A DNA stretch of 64,000 nt. Source: Actinoallomurus bryophytorum (GTDB lineage Bacteria; Actinomycetota; Actinomycetes; Streptosporangiales; Streptosporangiaceae). Below are positions 19,467 through 28,920 of the stretch, in pieces. Location: assembly GCF_006716425.1 (NCBI RefSeq), contig NZ_VFOZ01000001.1, positions 930,001 to 994,000 on the forward strand, read 5' to 3'. Position 1 is the stretch's first letter. Each line of letters begins with the position of its first letter. Both the position numbers and the translations under genes were made by a program. The notes under the pieces are model-generated. The model searched no databases. It was not told where the DNA came from and was given only the letters and a program-made list of their open reading frames with translations.

Positions 19467-22019
19467 GTGGAAAAGCAGTACGAAGTGTATTGCCTGAAAG
19501 ACAGGCTCTTCTATGACGTCCTTGATGGACAGGAGAGCCCGGCTTTCACCATCGTCGACGAAGCGCTTCCCGATGGATGGCAGCGAATTCAGCGCAGCGA
19601 ATGGATCGTCTACGTTCCCCCCGTACACGAGATTCCTTCGCAAGGATGGAAGATCCACGTCTCGGCGAGGCACGAGAACGCCTCAGACGTCCTCATCCGT
19701 GTACGCGACTACTGCCTGCCCAAAGGCATCTCCTTCAAGCACCTCCGCAGCGCGGACATGCTTCTCATGCGCAACGCGAAATACTCTCCGCGGGGTGCCA
19801 GCGGGAAGCTCGTCACCATCTACCCGCGTGACGACGAGGAGTTCGCCCGGATCCTCGACGAACTCGGCGGCATCCTCGCCGGCGAGCCCGGTCCGTACAT
19901 CCTCAGCGACCTGCGCATCGGCGAGGGGCCCCTCTACGTCCGCTACGGCGGGTTCACCGAAAAGCACTGCGAGGACGAGAGCGGCCGGCTGGTCGCCGCG
20001 ATCGAGGACGGCACCGGGCGGCTCGTGCCCGACCGCCGCGAGCCGGTCTTCGTGGTGCCGGACTGGGTCACGCTGCCCGACTGCCTCACGGCCCACCTCG
20101 ACAAGAGAAACGCCGTGACGATGGCCGGCGTCCCGTACCGGATCACCGAGGCATTGCATTTCAGCAACGGCGGCGGCGTGTACGCGGCCGAGAACACCCG
20201 TACCGGGCGGAAGGTGGTGCTCAAGGAGGGACGGCCGCACGCGGGTCTGGCCGCCGACGGCGCCGACGCCGTCACCCGGATCCGCCGCGAGTACGACATC
20301 CTGCGGCTCCTGGGTGGCATCGACGGGGTGCCGCGGGCACTCGACCACTTCGTGGTCGGCGACCACCACTTCCTCGTCGAGGAGTTCGTCGAGGGACGGC
20401 CGCTGAACACCTTCTTCGCCGAGCGGCATCCCCTGCTGGATCCCGAGCCGGACCCCCAGGACCTCGCCGACTACACGGCCTGGGCGATGAAGATCTACGC
20501 CGGCACCGAACGGATCATCAAGAAGGTCCACGCGCGCGGCGTCGCCTTCAACGACCTGCACATGTTCAATATCATGGTCGCTCCGGACGACACGGTGGCC
20601 CTGATCGACTTCGAGGCCGCGGCGCCCGCCGCCGACAACCGCCGGCAGACCCTCGCGAACCCGGGCTTCCTGGCGCCTCCCGACCGGCGCGGCATCGCGA
20701 TCGACCGCTACAGCCTCGCGTGTCTCAAGATCGCGCTGTTCACGCCGACGACCAATCTCTTCATGCTCGACCTGGCCAAGGCGGCCCACCTGGCCGAGGT
20801 GATCGCCGATTGGTTCCCGGTCCCCCCGGGCTACCTCGAAGAGGCGGTCGACGAGATCACCCGGGGCGAGCCGGGCCGGAGGGCGATCCCCCGGTTCGCC
20901 CCGGAGCCACCCGGCTGGGTGAACGCGCGCGCCGCCCTGAGCACGGCCATCCTCGCCAGCGCGACACCGCAGCGCGACGACCGGCTGTTCCCCGGCGACA
21001 TCCAGCAGTTCGGCAGCGGCGGGCTCGGTCTGGCCTTCGGCGCGGCCGGCGTGCTGTACGCGCTCGACGTCACCGGCTTCGGCGTCAAGTACGAGCACGA
21101 GAACTGGCTGATCGAACACGCCACCGACCCGCCCCAGGGCACCGGCCTCGGACTGTACGACGGGCTGCACGGCGCCGCGTACGGCCTGGCCCATCTCGGG
21201 CATCCGGACGCCGCGGCGAAGGTCGTCGACATCTGCCTCGGCGAACGCTGGGAGCGGCTCGGCATCGACCTGCACGGCGGGCTCCCCGGCGTCGCCCTCA
21301 ACCTCGACCATCTCGCCGGCGTCCTGTCCGAACCCGCACTGCGCGGGGCGGCCGCACGCGCCGCGCAGATCGTCGCGGACCATGTCATGGCCGCCGACGG
21401 CGCGCCCGCCCGGCCCGGGCTCATGCGCGGCATGGCCGGTCCGGCGCTGATGTTCCTGCGGCTCTTCGAGCGCACCGGGGACACGAACCTCCTCGATCTC
21501 GCGGCCCGCGCCATCGGGCTCGACCTCGACGGATGCGTGACCGACAAGAACGGCGCCATGCACGTCGACGACGGATCGCGCATTCTGCCCTACCTCGCCC
21601 GCGGCAGTGTCGGGATCGGCATGGTCATCGACGACTACCTCCTCCACCGCGAGGACGAACGCTTCCGCGCGGCCCAGGCCGCCATCCGTACGGCCGCTCT
21701 CACGCGCTACTACGCCCAGTCCGGGCTGTTCAGCGGGCGCGCCGGGATGCTGCTCCACCTCGCCCGCCAACGCGATCCGCGGACCGCCATGCACGTACGC
21801 GACATGGCCTGGCACGCGCTCTCCTACGGCGGCGGGCTGGCCTTCCCCGGCGAGAACCTGCTGAGGATGTCGATGGACCTCGGCACCGGCACGGCCGGCG
21901 TACTGCTCGCGCTCGGCGCGGCACTGCACGACGGCCCGGTACACCTGCCGTTCCTGGCGGCACCAGAGCTTCCCGCGAGATCCCTCGCGGGGACCGCAAC
22001 TCACTCGGCAAGGAGGTGA
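19467..22019 (+). CDS. Class III lanthipeptide synthetase (LanKC)
   Basis: A trifunctional enzyme that phosphorylates Ser/Thr in the precursor, eliminates phosphate, and cyclises Cys onto dehydroalanine to give lanthionine/labionin. The 850 residues comprise an N-terminal lyase region (1-200), a Ser/Thr-kinase-like domain and a LanC-like cyclase (from about 500). Kinase features are VVLKEGRP with Lys253, the catalytic loop FNDLHMFNIM with Asp363, and LIDFEAA with Asp381. The cyclase has GLYDGLHGAAYGLAHLG and GLFSGRAGMLLHLA and lacks the canonical zinc ligands, as in class III. It resembles RamC/AmfT. The GTG at 19467 follows GAGGA. The stop overlaps the Shine-Dalgarno of the first precursor gene. 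Confidence 0.93.
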   Translation: MEKQYEVYCLKDRLFYDVLDGQESPAFTIVDEALPDGWQRIQRSEWIVYVPPVHEIPSQGWKIHVSARHENASDVLIRVRDYCLPKGISFKHLRSADMLLMRNAKYSPRGASGKLVTIYPRDDEEFARILDELGGILAGEPGPYILSDLRIGEGPLYVRYGGFTEKHCEDESGRLVAAIEDGTGRLVPDRREPVFVVPDWVTLPDCLTAHLDKRNAVTMAGVPYRITEALHFSNGGGVYAAENTRTGRKVVLKEGRPHAGLAADGADAVTRIRREYDILRLLGGIDGVPRALDHFVVGDHHFLVEEFVEGRPLNTFFAERHPLLDPEPDPQDLADYTAWAMKIYAGTERIIKKVHARGVAFNDLHMFNIMVAPDDTVALIDFEAAAPAADNRRQTLANPGFLAPPDRRGIAIDRYSLACLKIALFTPTTNLFMLDLAKAAHLAEVIADWFPVPPGYLEEAVDEITRGEPGRRAIPRFAPEPPGWVNARAALSTAILASATPQRDDRLFPGDIQQFGSGGLGLAFGAAGVLYALDVTGFGVKYEHENWLIEHATDPPQGTGLGLYDGLHGAAYGLAHLGHPDAAAKVVDICLGERWERLGIDLHGGLPGVALNLDHLAGVLSEPALRGAAARAAQIVADHVMAADGAPARPGLMRGMAGPALMFLRLFERTGDTNLLDLAARAIGLDLDGCVTDKNGAMHVDDGSRILPYLARGSVGIGMVIDDYLLHREDERFRAAQAAIRTAALTRYYAQSGLFSGRAGMLLHLARQRDPRTAMHVRDMAWHALSYGGGLAFPGENLLRMSMDLGTGTAGVLLALGAALHDGPVHLPFLAAPELPARSLAGTATHSARR

Positions 22020-22026
22020 CACGACG

Positions 22027-22155
22027 ATGGCGCTTCTGGACATGCAGGGGATGAGCACGGCCCCGAACGGCGGTGGGGGCGGTGGCGGCGGCGAGAACAA
22101 CAGCACGCTGAGCCTGCTCTGCCACAGCTCGCACAGCATCACGATCTGCCTCTGA
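22027..22155 (+). CDS. Class III lanthipeptide precursor 1 (SapB/AmfS-like)
   Basis: A 42-residue precursor. The leader begins MALLDMQGMS, matching the LLDxQxM helix recognised by class III synthetases. An eight-Gly linker leads into the core ENNSTLSLLCHSSHSITICL. The core has two ring motifs, S-T-L-S-L-L-C and S-S-H-S-I-T-I-C; the second fits Ser-x2-Ser-x3-Cys for labionin or lanthionine. AGGAGGT overlaps the synthetase stop. The family (SapB, AmfS) comprises surfactant-like morphogens that help aerial hyphae form. Confidence 0.93.
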   Translation: MALLDMQGMSTAPNGGGGGGGGENNSTLSLLCHSSHSITICL

Positions 22156-22203
22156 CGGCGGATCCGGACATGAACGCTCGACCGAGAGGGAGGTGACACG
22201 ACA

Positions 22204-22332
22204 ATGGCGCTTCTGGACATGCAGGGGATGAGCACGGCCCCCGGCGGCCACGGTGGGGGCGGCGGCGGCGAGAACAACAGCACGCTGAGCCTGCTCTGCC
22301 ACAGCTCGCACAGCATCACGATCTGCCTCTGA
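22204..22332 (+). CDS. Class III lanthipeptide precursor 2, duplicate of precursor 1
   Basis: A 42-residue precursor whose leader (residues 1-13) and last 20 residues are identical to the first copy. Only the linker differs (GGH followed by six Gly). The duplicated DNA includes the ribosome-binding context GAGG-TGACACGAC before the ATG. Because the cores are identical, both genes should yield the same mature peptide, so the duplication probably raises dose. Confidence 0.93.
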   Translation: MALLDMQGMSTAPGGHGGGGGGENNSTLSLLCHSSHSITICL

Positions 22333-22386
22333 TGACTGACCCGTGGCCCTGAGTGCCATGGCAGGACCACGACAGCAAGGAGACCG

Positions 22387-24012
22387 ATGACGGCGAGCAG
22401 GCTCGTGATTCGGACGATCCGCTACGGCGGCGTCTGGGCGAGTCTGCTCGCCGTCACCTCTTTGGTTCAGGCCGGGGCCGCGGTCCTCCTGCCGGCGGTG
22501 CTCGGCCGGGCCGTCGACGGCATCCTCGGTGGCTCCCGCGCACTGACCTGGCCCGCTCTGTACGCCGGCCTGGTCGCCCTCTCGATGGCCGGCGATTCCC
22601 TGAGCGAACTCTCCATCGGGGCGAGCACGGCCAACGCGACGGCGCGGCTGCGGCACCGGTTCACCCGGCACGTACTCGGGCTGGGCACGTCCGCCGGTCT
22701 TCCCGCCGGGGACCTGACGACCCGCGCGGTCACGGCGACGGCGGACACCGCGTACGCGCCGTCCGCCTCGATCCTCGCGCTCACCGCCGTCGTCCCTCCC
22801 TTCGGCGGAGTGATCGCCCTCATCCTTCTCGATCCCTGGCTCGCGCTGACGTTCACGCTGGGCCTGCCCGCGATCGCCGCGCTGCTCCGGTCGTTCGTCC
22901 GCGACACGTCCTCGGTGGTCACGCGGTACCTCGAGGCCCAGGGCCTGATCGCCACCCGCCTCGTGGAGACCCTGGCCGGCAACCGTACGGTCGCCGCCGC
23001 CGGAACCGCCGAACGCGAGACCGGCCGGATCCTGCAGCCCCTCCCCGAGCTGGCCGGACACGGCTACGCGACCTGGCGCATCCAGGCGACGACGTCGGGC
23101 CGCGGCACGCTGGCCGTCCCGCTGCTCCAGGTCGCGGTGCTCGCCGTGGCGGGATACGAACTGGCCCGCGGGCGGCTCACCACCGGCGGGCTGCTCGCGG
23201 CGACGCAGTACGCGGGCCTCGGCTCCGACATCGGCCCGCTGATCGCCCAGCTCGGGCGGCTGGCCCGCGCCCGCGCCGGCGCGTCCCGGCTGACCCCGGT
23301 GCTGGAGCGGCCGGTCCCCGTGTACGGCTCCGCGGCGCTGCCGGACGGACCCGGGCGGCTGGAGTTCCGGCACGTGTCGGCCGCCTCCGTACTCGACGGT
23401 CTCGACCTGGTCGTCCCGGGCGGCGCCGCGCTGGCCGTCGTCGGGCGCTCGGGTGGCGGCAAGTCGCTGCTCGCCGCGCTGGCGGGGCGGCTGGCCGACC
23501 CCGACGACGGCCGGATCCTGCTCGACGGGATGCCGCTGACGTCGCTGGACCATGACGCGCTCCGGCATGCCGTCGGGTACGCGTTCGCGCGACCCGCTCT
23601 GTTCGGCGCCACCATCGCCGACGCGATCGGCGGAGACGCCGAGGCCGCCGCGCGTGCGGCCTGCGCGGATCCCTTCATCCGCCGGCTGCCGCTCGGCTAC
23701 CGGACGCCGCCGTCCGAAGCGCCGATGTCGGGCGGAGAGCTGCAGCGTCTCGGCCTCGCTCGCGCCTTCGCCCACCCCGGGCGGGTACTCGTCCTCGACG
23801 ACGCCACCTCCAGCCTCGACACCGTTACCGAGGTGCAGGTCGGCGACGTACTCACCCGTGACGGCAGGACCCGGTTGATCATCGCGCACCGGGTCGGGAC
23901 GGCGGCACGCGCGGACCTGGTCGCCTGGCTCGACGGCGGCCGGGTCCGCGCCTGCGCACCGCACCACGAGCTGTGGCCGGATCCGGAGTACCGCGAGGTG
24001 TTCGGTGAATGA
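22387..24012 (+). CDS. ABC half-transporter, lanthipeptide export (RamA/AmfB-type)
   Basis: A 541-residue exporter subunit. The N-terminal transmembrane domain (about five to six helices, residues 10-280) is followed by a nucleotide-binding domain. The Walker A is GRSGGGKS (Lys359), the signature MSGGELQ starts at about 447, and the Walker B is VLVLDDATSSLD. It probably pairs with the next gene as a heterodimer that exports the lanthipeptide. The stop overlaps the next start by 8 bases, indicating translational coupling. Confidence 0.9.
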   Translation: MTASRLVIRTIRYGGVWASLLAVTSLVQAGAAVLLPAVLGRAVDGILGGSRALTWPALYAGLVALSMAGDSLSELSIGASTANATARLRHRFTRHVLGLGTSAGLPAGDLTTRAVTATADTAYAPSASILALTAVVPPFGGVIALILLDPWLALTFTLGLPAIAALLRSFVRDTSSVVTRYLEAQGLIATRLVETLAGNRTVAAAGTAERETGRILQPLPELAGHGYATWRIQATTSGRGTLAVPLLQVAVLAVAGYELARGRLTTGGLLAATQYAGLGSDIGPLIAQLGRLARARAGASRLTPVLERPVPVYGSAALPDGPGRLEFRHVSAASVLDGLDLVVPGGAALAVVGRSGGGKSLLAALAGRLADPDDGRILLDGMPLTSLDHDALRHAVGYAFARPALFGATIADAIGGDAEAAARAACADPFIRRLPLGYRTPPSEAPMSGGELQRLGLARAFAHPGRVLVLDDATSSLDTVTEVQVGDVLTRDGRTRLIIAHRVGTAARADLVAWLDGGRVRACAPHHELWPDPEYREVFGE

Positions 24013-25735
24013 GGTACGTGGCCACCGGGTCCTGGCCGCCGCGCTGCGCCGGCAGCCGCGCCGGCTCGTGCTGTTCGGCGTCTGGTCGGCGCTGGAGGCG
24101 GCTCCCGTGCTGGTCTTCGGGCGTGCGGTCGCGGGCGCCACCGACGCGTTCCTCGCCCACCGTGTCGAGGCCGCGCTGTGCTGGCTGGCGGTGCTGGCCG
24201 GCGCGGCGGTGGTCGGGGCGGTGGGCGCCACGCGGGTGTACGGGCCGCTGGCCGCGATCGTCGAACCGCTCCGCGACGCCCTCGTCCGCCATGTCGTACG
24301 GGGCGCGGTCCACGACTCGGTACGCACCGGGCGCCGTGACGACGGCGCCGTCGCCCGCCTCACCCAGCAGGTGGAGATCGTCCGAGATACGTTCGCCGGG
24401 CTGCTGATGATCGTCCAGGGCTTCGTCTTCACGCTGGCCGGCGCGCTGATCGGCCTGCTGACGCTGATGCCGGTGACGCTCCTGCTGGTCGTGCCGCCGG
24501 TCCTCGTGGGGCTCGGGCTGTTCCTCTGCCTCGTCTCGCGTTCGATCACCCGGCAGCGGCAACTGATCCTCGCCGAGGAGCGGATCGCCGAGTCCGCCAC
24601 GGCGCTCGCGGCGGGCCTGCGGGACGTCACCGCGTGCGGCTCGGAGGAGGCGATGGCGGCCTCGGCCGGACGGTTGATCGACGCTCAGGCCGCGACCGCG
24701 CGGTCGATGGCCCGGCTCGCCGCCGGCCGTACGGTGGCGCTGGCCGTGGGCGGGCGGCTGCCGCTGCTGCTCATCCTGGGCGCCGCGCCGTGGCTGGTAC
24801 GGCACGGCGCGACGCCGGGCGTCATCCTGGGTTCGCTGACGTACGTGCTGCAGGGCCTCTCCCCCGCGCTGAGCACGATCATCCGGGGAGTGGGCGGCAG
24901 CGGACTGCGGCTGGCCGTGACGCTGGACCGCGTCATGGAGGCGGCCGAGGTGACGCAGGTGCCCCGGCCGTCCCGTCCGGCAGGCGGCGACCTGCGGCTG
25001 TGCGGGGTGAGCTTCGCGTACGGGCCCGGGGCCGCGCCGGTGGTCGACGACCTGTCCCTGCGGGTGCCGGACGGCGACCACCTCGCCATCGTCGGCCCCA
25101 GCGGCATCGGCAAGTCGACACTGTCGCTGCTCGCCGCCGGCCTCCTCACGCCCTCGGCGGGGTCCGTCACCCTCGGCGGCGTACCCGCCGACGAGGCGGA
25201 CCCGGACGACCGCGCGCTGATCCCCCAGGAGGCGTACGTCTTCGGCGGCACGCTGCGGGACAACCTGTGTTATCTGCGCCCCGGCGCCTCCGACCACGCC
25301 CTGGACCGCGCCGTCACGGCCGTGGGCGCGGGTGACCTCGCCGAACGACTCGGCGGATATCGAGCCGAGGTGTCCCCCGAGACGCTCTCGGCCGGCGAAC
25401 GCCAGCTCATCGCCCTCGTACGGGCGTACCTGTCGCCGGCGCGGCTGGTCATCCTGGACGAGGCGACCTGCCACCTGGACGCCCTCGCCGAAGAACGGGC
25501 CGAACGCGCCTTCGCGTCCCGCCCCGGCTCACTCATCGTCATCGCCCACCGGATGACCTCGGCCCGCCGCGCGCGTCACATCCTCGTCCTGGACGGCACC
25601 CGCTCGTGGCTGGGCACCCATGAGGACCTGCTCGCGGACTGCGGCCTCTACCGCGAGCTGCACGGCCACTGGTCGGCACCACCTCCGGAACCGACCGGGC
25701 GAACGGGTCGCGAAGCCTCCCCGTCCCCGGCCTAG
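24005..25735 (+). CDS. ABC half-transporter, lanthipeptide export, second subunit
   Basis: A 576-residue TMD-NBD protein. Walker A is GPSGIGKS (Lys370), the signature is LSAGERQ, and the Walker B is LVILDEATCHLD. The GTG start lies inside the end of the preceding transporter gene. The pairing of two dissimilar half-transporters downstream of the synthetase mirrors ramAB/amfAB. The stop overlaps the end of the convergent methyltransferase gene by 4 bases. Confidence 0.9.
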   Translation: MNEVRGHRVLAAALRRQPRRLVLFGVWSALEAAPVLVFGRAVAGATDAFLAHRVEAALCWLAVLAGAAVVGAVGATRVYGPLAAIVEPLRDALVRHVVRGAVHDSVRTGRRDDGAVARLTQQVEIVRDTFAGLLMIVQGFVFTLAGALIGLLTLMPVTLLLVVPPVLVGLGLFLCLVSRSITRQRQLILAEERIAESATALAAGLRDVTACGSEEAMAASAGRLIDAQAATARSMARLAAGRTVALAVGGRLPLLLILGAAPWLVRHGATPGVILGSLTYVLQGLSPALSTIIRGVGGSGLRLAVTLDRVMEAAEVTQVPRPSRPAGGDLRLCGVSFAYGPGAAPVVDDLSLRVPDGDHLAIVGPSGIGKSTLSLLAAGLLTPSAGSVTLGGVPADEADPDDRALIPQEAYVFGGTLRDNLCYLRPGASDHALDRAVTAVGAGDLAERLGGYRAEVSPETLSAGERQLIALVRAYLSPARLVILDEATCHLDALAEERAERAFASRPGSLIVIAHRMTSARRARHILVLDGTRSWLGTHEDLLADCGLYRELHGHWSAPPPEPTGRTGREASPSPA

Positions 25736-26382
25736 GAACGGCGGCGGGCCAGCAGGTGGGCGTCGAGGAAGCCACGCTCGGAGGCCGGATCGTGGACGAG
25801 CCGGCCGAACACCACGAGCCCTGCCTCTGCCAGGAGTCCGGCGAACCGGTCCACGGGCCAGCTGTAGGCAGGAGTCACCTTGTGGTCGAAGCGGACCGGC
25901 TCCGGTCCGTCGGTCGCGAAGAACGAGACCAGGAACAGCCCCTCCGGCGCCAGGACGCGCACCTGCTCGGCGAGCAGCGCGGGCAGTTCCCCGGGCGGGG
26001 TGTGGATCATCGAGTAGTGGGCCATCACGCCGCCGAGCGCGCCGTCCTCGACCGGCAGGGACTCCATCCACGCCTCGTCGAACCGCAACGCCGGATTGGC
26101 CCGCCGGGCATGGTCGACCATGGCCGGGGAAAGGTCGAGGCCGAACGCGTCCAGCCCCTGCTCGTGCAGCAGGGCCGTCAGATGTCCGGGTCCGCACCCG
26201 ACGTCGGCCACTCGCCGGTTCCCCGTACCGCGCACCAGCTCGGCGAAGATACCGATCATGGCCCGCGCGAACGGCTGCGTCTCCAGCCGGTCGGCGAACA
26301 GCGACGCGTACAACTCGACGACCCCGTCATAGGCCGCCCTGGTCTCCCGCTGATGCTCCACCACGGGCAGAGAAGCTAACAC
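25732..26382 (-). CDS. SAM-dependent methyltransferase
   Basis: A 216-residue class I methyltransferase. Motif I is VADVGCGPGHLT, the acidic residue that contacts the SAM ribose is in FGLDLSPAM, and motif post-II is VEDGALGGVMAHYSMIH. It is convergent with the ABC transporter operon. Similar small methyltransferases have broad substrates. A role in the lanthipeptide pathway is possible from position only; opposite orientation argues for independence. Confidence 0.75.
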   Translation of the reverse strand: MLASLPVVEHQRETRAAYDGVVELYASLFADRLETQPFARAMIGIFAELVRGTGNRRVADVGCGPGHLTALLHEQGLDAFGLDLSPAMVDHARRANPALRFDEAWMESLPVEDGALGGVMAHYSMIHTPPGELPALLAEQVRVLAPEGLFLVSFFATDGPEPVRFDHKVTPAYSWPVDRFAGLLAEAGLVVFGRLVHDPASERGFLDAHLLARRRS

Positions 26383-26457
26383 CGGTGCACGTTCTTCGGC
26401 GTCCCGTCACCTGATCACGGGACGGTCTGCCGGCGGCGTCAGGGGGCGAACCAGCTG

Positions 26458-26568
26458 TCATGGGGTGGCGCGCAGGCCGTCCGAGGGCGCGTACGGGAGC
26501 GGCTGGAAGAACTTCCACGCGTACCCGTAGGGGTCGAGACATTCGAGCTGCGTTCGGTGAGGAGTCCA
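26458..26568 (-). pseudogene. C-terminal remnant of a VOC/glyoxalase-family protein
   Basis: Reading this strand gives about 36 residues ending in a stop. They include RTQLECLDPYGYAWKFFQPL, the typical C-terminal strand of glyoxalase/bleomycin-resistance proteins. No start codon or N-terminal domain is found upstream in the frame. It appears to be a decayed gene fragment. Confidence 0.5.
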
Positions 26569-26718
26569 GGACCGGCCACGATGCCTTGGTCCGGCGAATC
26601 GTGGCCAGTGCCGCACCCGGCGGACCGAGGGTGGTCGATCCCCCTCGGCCGCTGCGGGGCACCGCCCCCGGGGGCTCCCGAGCCCCCGGGGGCCGCACTC
26701 GGCCGGCAGGCGGGCCGG

Positions 26719-27324
26719 TCATAACCAGCCCGCGTCGTCGGCGATGCGGATGGCGTCGATCCGGTTGCGGGCGCCGATCTTCCCGATGATGCGCGAGATG
26801 TGGTTGCGCACCGTTCGTACCGAAAGGAACAGATGGCCGGCGATCTCCGCGGATGACGCACCCTGCGCCGCGAGCCGCAGTACGTCGACCTCCCGGTCGG
26901 TCAGGGGACTCTCCGCGCTGTCGAGGGCGGCGAAGGCGAGCTCGGAGTCGATCACCCGCTCGCCCTGTGCGGCCCGGCGTACCGCGTCGGCCAGGTCGTC
27001 CGGAGGGGCGTCGATCAGCAGATAGCCCATGACCCCCGCGGCGACGGCGCGGCGCAGATCGCCCGGCCGGCGGCGATTTGCCATTATGACGATCGCGCAT
27101 GACCGTAATTCGTCGTGGAGAGATTTGGCGATCGCAAATCCGTTGGCATCCTCCATACCCGCCCCGAGCAGGACGACGTCGGGTTCGAGTTCCAGGGCGG
27201 CGGGAAGTGCCTTGTCTGCGGATTCCAACGCCGCTACCACCGCCATATCCGGATGTCCGGAAAGCAGGGCGACCAGGCCGCCCCGAATCAGGTTCATATT
27301 CTCAACGATGAGAACGTGGATCAC
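26719..27324 (-). CDS. LuxR-type response regulator with a degenerate receiver (RamR/AmfR-like)
   Basis: A 201-residue regulator with an N-terminal receiver fold (1-120) and a C-terminal LuxR helix-turn-helix (about 138-195; LTDREVDVLRLAAQG, SAEIAGHLFLSVRTVRNHISRI). The receiver lacks the phosphorylation machinery. The acidic pocket is Glu8-Asn9, the phosphoacceptor position (PDVVLLG, residue 54) is Gly, and the conserved Lys is Ile in GYLLIDAP. It should therefore act without phosphorylation. It sits at the end of the lanthipeptide cluster, and RamR-type regulators activate ram/amf operons, so it probably activates the synthetase promoter. Confidence 0.85.
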   Translation of the reverse strand: MIHVLIVENMNLIRGGLVALLSGHPDMAVVAALESADKALPAALELEPDVVLLGAGMEDANGFAIAKSLHDELRSCAIVIMANRRRPGDLRRAVAAGVMGYLLIDAPPDDLADAVRRAAQGERVIDSELAFAALDSAESPLTDREVDVLRLAAQGASSAEIAGHLFLSVRTVRNHISRIIGKIGARNRIDAIRIADDAGWL

Positions 27325-27648
27325 GTTTAGCCTCGTGTGGCATAGTCGATTTCGCCGGACGACGTTACCCGATCAAACGGCGAATCACCCCAGCAGCAGC
27401 TAATGAATAGACGTTCACTTCTTGTGATAACGGATAGGGCATCACCTGAGGTCGCAAACGATCAAGAACGTGCATCGTGGACTCCTGAGGGGCTAGGGCC
27501 AGTGCACCTTTAACACTGGATGACAATCCGTGATCAGTCAACGTCCACGCGTGGCCGGGAAAGGCCCTGACGCCGGTGAATGCTTATTCAACCGCGGCGA
27601 AACAATGTTCCGCGATACGCGTTTCGCGGCCAAATATCCCCCGGCCGC
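27325..27648. other. Intergenic region between the LuxR regulator and hutI
   Basis: About 324 bases, AT-richer than average, with no supportable gene. It lies upstream of the regulator gene and downstream of hutI. It contains several TGATNNC-like and CGTTCA stretches that could be promoter elements, but nothing diagnostic. Confidence 0.4.
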
Positions 27649-28791
27649 CTATATCGGTCCGCCCGCACGCCATACGCGGGCCACTTGGGGGACCCCGGGC
27701 CGGTAGGCGAGATGGATGTGCGACGGTGCGTCGAGCATGAGGACGTCGGCGCGGGCACCGGGCCGCAGATGCCCGACGTCGGTGCGCCGCAGCGCCTTCG
27801 CCCCGCCCTCCGTGGCCGCGCGTACGGCCTCCTCCGGCGTCATGTGCATCTCGCGTACGGCCAGGGCGATGCAGAACGCCATGCTGGACGAGTAGCACGA
27901 GCCCGGGTTGCAGTCGGTGGCCAGCGCGACGCTCGCGCCCGCGTCGATGAGCGCGCGGGCGTCCGGGTACGGCTGGCGGGTCGAGAACTCCACGCCGGGC
28001 AGCAGCGTCGCCACCGTCTCCGAGCCCGCCAGCGCGGCGAGGTCCTCATCGGACAGGTACGTGCAGTGGTCGGCGGACGCGGCGTCGTACTCGACCGCGA
28101 TCCCCACCCCCGGCCCGTGGCCGAGCTGGTTGGCGTGCAGCCGCGGCACGAGACCGGCGGCACGCCCGGCGGACAGGATCTGCCGGGTCTGGTCCGCGTC
28201 GAAGGCCCCCCGCTCGCAGAACACGTCGATCCAGCGCGCGTGCGGCGCGCAGGCGGCCAGCATCGGGCCGGTGACGAGGCCGACGTACTCGGCGGGATCG
28301 ACACCGGCCGGTACGACGTGGGCGCCGAGGAAGGTGACCTCGTCCACGAGCTCGGCCGCGATCCGCACGGCCCGCTCCTCCTGCTCCACGGTCAGGCCGT
28401 ACCCGGACTTGCACTCGACCGTGGTCGTGCCCTGCCGGGCCATCTCACCGACGATCCTGCGCACGTTGGCCCGCAGGTCGTCGTCGGAGGCGGCGCGGGT
28501 GCGCTCGACGGTCGTACGGATCCCCCCGGCCGCGTACGGCCGGCCGCTCATCCGCGCGGCGAACTCCTCCGCCCGCTCCCCCGCGAACACCAGATGCGCG
28601 TGGGAGTCCACGAACCCGGGCAGCACCGCCCGGCCGCCCGCGTCGTAGCTCTCATCGGCCGCCGGCGCGTCCGCGGCCGGCCCGGCCCACGCGACGCGGT
28701 CACCGTCGATGACGAGCGCGGCGTCCTCGATCAGCCACCGGTCCTCGGCGGCCCCGGCCAGCTCTCCGATGTTCGTGATCACGGTGCTCAC
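27649..28791 (-). CDS. hutI: Imidazolonepropionase
   Basis: HutI hydrolyses imidazolone-5-propionate to N-formimino-L-glutamate, the third step of histidine degradation. The 380-residue amidohydrolase has the metal motif [32 protein letters not shown] and the late Asp in [10 protein letters not shown]. It is separated from the other hut genes by about 5 kb. A palindrome shared with the hutH promoter lies 56 bases before its ATG, so it is likely in the same regulon. Confidence 0.94.
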   Translation of the reverse strand: MSTVITNIGELAGAAEDRWLIEDAALVIDGDRVAWAGPAADAPAADESYDAGGRAVLPGFVDSHAHLVFAGERAEEFAARMSGRPYAAGGIRTTVERTRAASDDDLRANVRRIVGEMARQGTTTVECKSGYGLTVEQEERAVRIAAELVDEVTFLGAHVVPAGVDPAEYVGLVTGPMLAACAPHARWIDVFCERGAFDADQTRQILSAGRAAGLVPRLHANQLGHGPGVGIAVEYDAASADHCTYLSDEDLAALAGSETVATLLPGVEFSTRQPYPDARALIDAGASVALATDCNPGSCYSSSMAFCIALAVREMHMTPEEAVRAATEGGAKALRRTDVGHLRPGARADVLMLDAPSHIHLAYRPGVPQVARVWRAGGPI

Positions 28792-28846
28792 CCCGCCAGC
28801 ATCCCATCCACGGATCGCCGCCCACAGGACCCGGAGACGGCAAGCC

Positions 28847-28867
28847 GTCTCGCATCCGAGACACCGG
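28847..28867. promoter_or_regulatory. Putative Hut operator upstream of hutI
   Basis: GTCTCGCATCCGAGACACCG is an imperfect palindrome 56-76 bases before hutI. It shares the core GTCTnnnATnCGAGACAC with sites at 39839 (54-75 bases before hutH) and 54242. The similar distance to both hut start codons supports a common regulator. Confidence 0.65.
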
Positions 28868-28920
28868 TCCCGAGAGGTAAGCGACTCTGCCAGGCCGGGC
28901 GCCGGGCCGGCTGGTGCGGT

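Noticed and set aside
19683-24630. Two very long minus-strand frames (ending at 19683 and 21730) across the lanthipeptide genes
   Set aside because: They lie opposite the synthetase and ABC genes, have low-complexity sequence, and their repeats simply mirror the duplicated precursor DNA.
26439-26861. 140-codon minus-strand frame across the VOC remnant and regulator end
   Set aside because: It overlaps the LuxR gene in another frame and has no domain; the VOC similarity is in a different frame.
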